A stretch of 64,000 bases of DNA from Thermoanaerobacterium sp. RBIITD (GTDB taxonomy: Bacteria > Bacillota > Thermoanaerobacteria > Thermoanaerobacterales > Thermoanaerobacteraceae): positions 1,550,001 to 1,614,000 of the forward strand of contig NZ_LT906662.1 in NCBI RefSeq assembly GCF_900205865.1, written 5' to 3'. Shown here one piece after another: positions 63,005-64,000 of this stretch (its first letter is position 1; every line of letters starts with the position of its first letter). The translations under genes and the position numbers were made by a program. The notes beneath the pieces are model-generated. The model saw nothing but the letters and a program-made list of their open reading frames with translations, searched no databases and was not told where the DNA came from.

Positions 63005-63268
63005 TTGGCCGATAGATTAGCCCTACATGAGATTAAGAAGAAGCTGGATGACCATGTTGGAGCGAGAGTCCGGCTAAAAACCAATGGTGGTAGAAAAAAG
63101 ACAATAATCCGTGAAGGATTTTTAGAGAAGACATATCCGAGTATTTTTATTATAGTTATAGATGGACAGGGAGCAACCCGCAGGGTCTCTTATAGTTATT
63201 CAGACATTTTAACAGATACAGTTGAACTTACTTTGATGAAAGATGAAAAAGAAATACAGTGCATGTGA
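63005..63268 (+). CDS. veg: Veg protein
   Basis: 87 aa. ADRLALHEIKKKLDDHVGAR, VRLKTNGGRKKTIIREGFLE, KTYPSIFIIV and RRVSYSYSDILTDTVELT match Veg of Bacillus over the whole length. The protein is small, cytoplasmic and linked to biofilm regulation in Bacillus. AAGGAG at 62991 fits TTG 63005, giving MADRL like other Veg proteins; ATG 62999 is too close to the ribosome site. Confidence 0.93.
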   Translation: MADRLALHEIKKKLDDHVGARVRLKTNGGRKKTIIREGFLEKTYPSIFIIVIDGQGATRRVSYSYSDILTDTVELTLMKDEKEIQCM

Positions 63269-63304
63269 CAAAAGACCGATTATTTATCGGCCTTTTGTTT
63301 TTTT
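63269..63304 (+). terminator. intrinsic terminator of veg
   Basis: CAAAAGACCGAT (63269-63280) pairs with ATCGGCCTTTTG (63286-63297) with one mismatch, followed by seven T. Confidence 0.85.
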
Positions 63305-63418
63305 AGCATATTTTAACCCTTCCCATTATATTATTATATTAGATATTCATGTCATTAAAAAAGTGGATTTTTAATTCAGTAGAATATCATGAATTTCTAA
63401 TATAAAGGAGGTTAAAAT

Positions 63419-64000
63419 ATGGCTCAAGGTATTTTAACAAATACGATAAGTTATGACAGATTTTTAGGCGGAGAAGACAGCCAGGCGCTTGTTGAAAATG
63501 ACATTATAGTGCCTGAGGATATGCCTGATGTATTAAATATAACTGCAGTTGATGCCAAAGTCATAGTAAATGGAATAACATCAAGTGATGGGAAAGCCCA
63601 GGTTGACGGAGAGTTAAGGCTTAATATCTTATATGCGGCAGATAAAGAAAAAAAGCTTGCGAAAATTGATAAATCTATTGATTTTACACATTTTCTCGAA
63701 ATTGAAGGGGCAAATCCTAAGTGTATGGCATTTGTTAATGCGAGAGTGGAACATGTTGACTTTTCCTTGATTAATAGCAGAAAAATGAACGTCAAAATAA
63801 TTTTAAATGTGTCTGGAAGAGCATTTGAAAGAGACAAAAAGGATGTAGTTGTTGGCATTCAAGACAATAATGACATAGAATATCTGAGAAAATCAGTGAA
63901 ATTTGTAAAGACCGTTGGACAAAATAGTGCTGAGACATTTTTGAAAGAACAGGTGAAAATACCTGATGGAGCACCAAAAATTTCTAAGATATTAAAAACT
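63419..64000 (+). CDS. SPOCS/DUF3794-domain spore protein (5' part)
   Basis: The frame runs open from ATG 63419 (AAAGGAGG at 63405) to the window end, 194 codons without stop. The translation begins MAQGILTNTISYDRFLGGED, with IIVPEDMPDVLNITAVDAKV following: this is the DUF3794/SPOCS domain (SipL/YpbE-like) in which the DMPDV and a later KIPDGAPKI strand recur. Clostridial members carry several SPOCS domains and a C-terminal LysM domain and help assemble the spore envelope. The rest lies outside the window. Confidence 0.85.
   Translation, partial: MAQGILTNTISYDRFLGGEDSQALVENDIIVPEDMPDVLNITAVDAKVIVNGITSSDGKAQVDGELRLNILYAADKEKKLAKIDKSIDFTHFLEIEGANPKCMAFVNARVEHVDFSLINSRKMNVKIILNVSGRAFERDKKDVVVGIQDNNDIEYLRKSVKFVKTVGQNSAETFLKEQVKIPDGAPKISKILKT

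Noticed and set aside
1-64000. CRISPR arrays, tRNA or rRNA genes
   Set aside because: No regularly spaced direct repeats, cloverleaf-like segments or rRNA-like sequence were noticed on reading both strands; a covariance search would be needed to exclude a single tRNA.

Overview
The window is low-GC DNA from an anaerobic, endospore-forming Firmicute. A thermophilic saccharolytic clostridium of the Thermoanaerobacterium/Thermoanaerobacter type fits best. The reasons are an Ech-type membrane [NiFe] hydrogenase with its own hyp maturation genes, a mannan-oligosaccharide locus, and sporulation genes (spoVG, spoVT, yabG, a Spo0E-like gene, an SPOCS/DUF3794 gene). No rRNA, tRNA or CRISPR array was seen. 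The organism assignment is inference.

Layout. 1-8.4 kb: the end of an Mrp-type Fe-S carrier ATPase, a TetR regulator next to a MacB/FtsX-type ABC exporter, a decayed second ABC transporter, an orphan NifX-like protein, and a two-gene unit of a small membrane protein and a short FtsH-like protease. 8.4-10.7 kb: an IS110-family element carrying a candidate bridge RNA. 10.8-21.5 kb: one long operon, echABCDEF-hypABFCDE, which encodes a ferredoxin-linked proton-pumping hydrogenase and the enzymes that build its NiFe(CN)2CO site. 21.5-24.2 kb: a mosaic of remnants (exonuclease III, a DbpA-like helicase tail, a zinc-ribbon gene with an in-frame UGA) and small acquired-looking genes (two GNATs, an SGNH hydrolase). 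24.3-27.6 kb: a nitronate monooxygenase, a membrane protein, and a divergent XRE regulator / Spo0E-like pair.

27.8-38.0 kb is a beta-mannan/galactomannan oligosaccharide locus: LacI regulator, ABC importer without its own ATPase, GH130 phosphorylase, CE7 acetyl esterase, cellobiose/mannobiose 2-epimerase, the remains of a second GH130 enzyme, and a GH36 alpha-galactosidase. 38.1-46.6 kb: a UMF1-type MFS transporter, a frameshifted TetR gene beside a decayed patatin-like phospholipase, a HAD phosphatase, a B12-binding radical SAM protein, YmaF-like and Hsp20 proteins, a CPBP protease and a second LacI regulator.

46.6-64.0 kb is a conserved housekeeping/sporulation block: murC, purR, spoVG, glmU, prs, a two-component system, htrA, pth, a PrsW-like gene, mfd, prsA, spoVT, yabG, veg and the start of an SPOCS gene. 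The most interesting signal lies between the histidine kinase gene and htrA. Two nearly identical promoters each carry three 11-bp-spaced repeats at the same distance from a TATAAT box. One drives htrA. The other appears to drive a terminator-ended C-rich small RNA of about 70 nt, which contains 8 nt complementary to the htrA Shine-Dalgarno sequence. This suggests an envelope-stress circuit of sensor, protease and small RNA.
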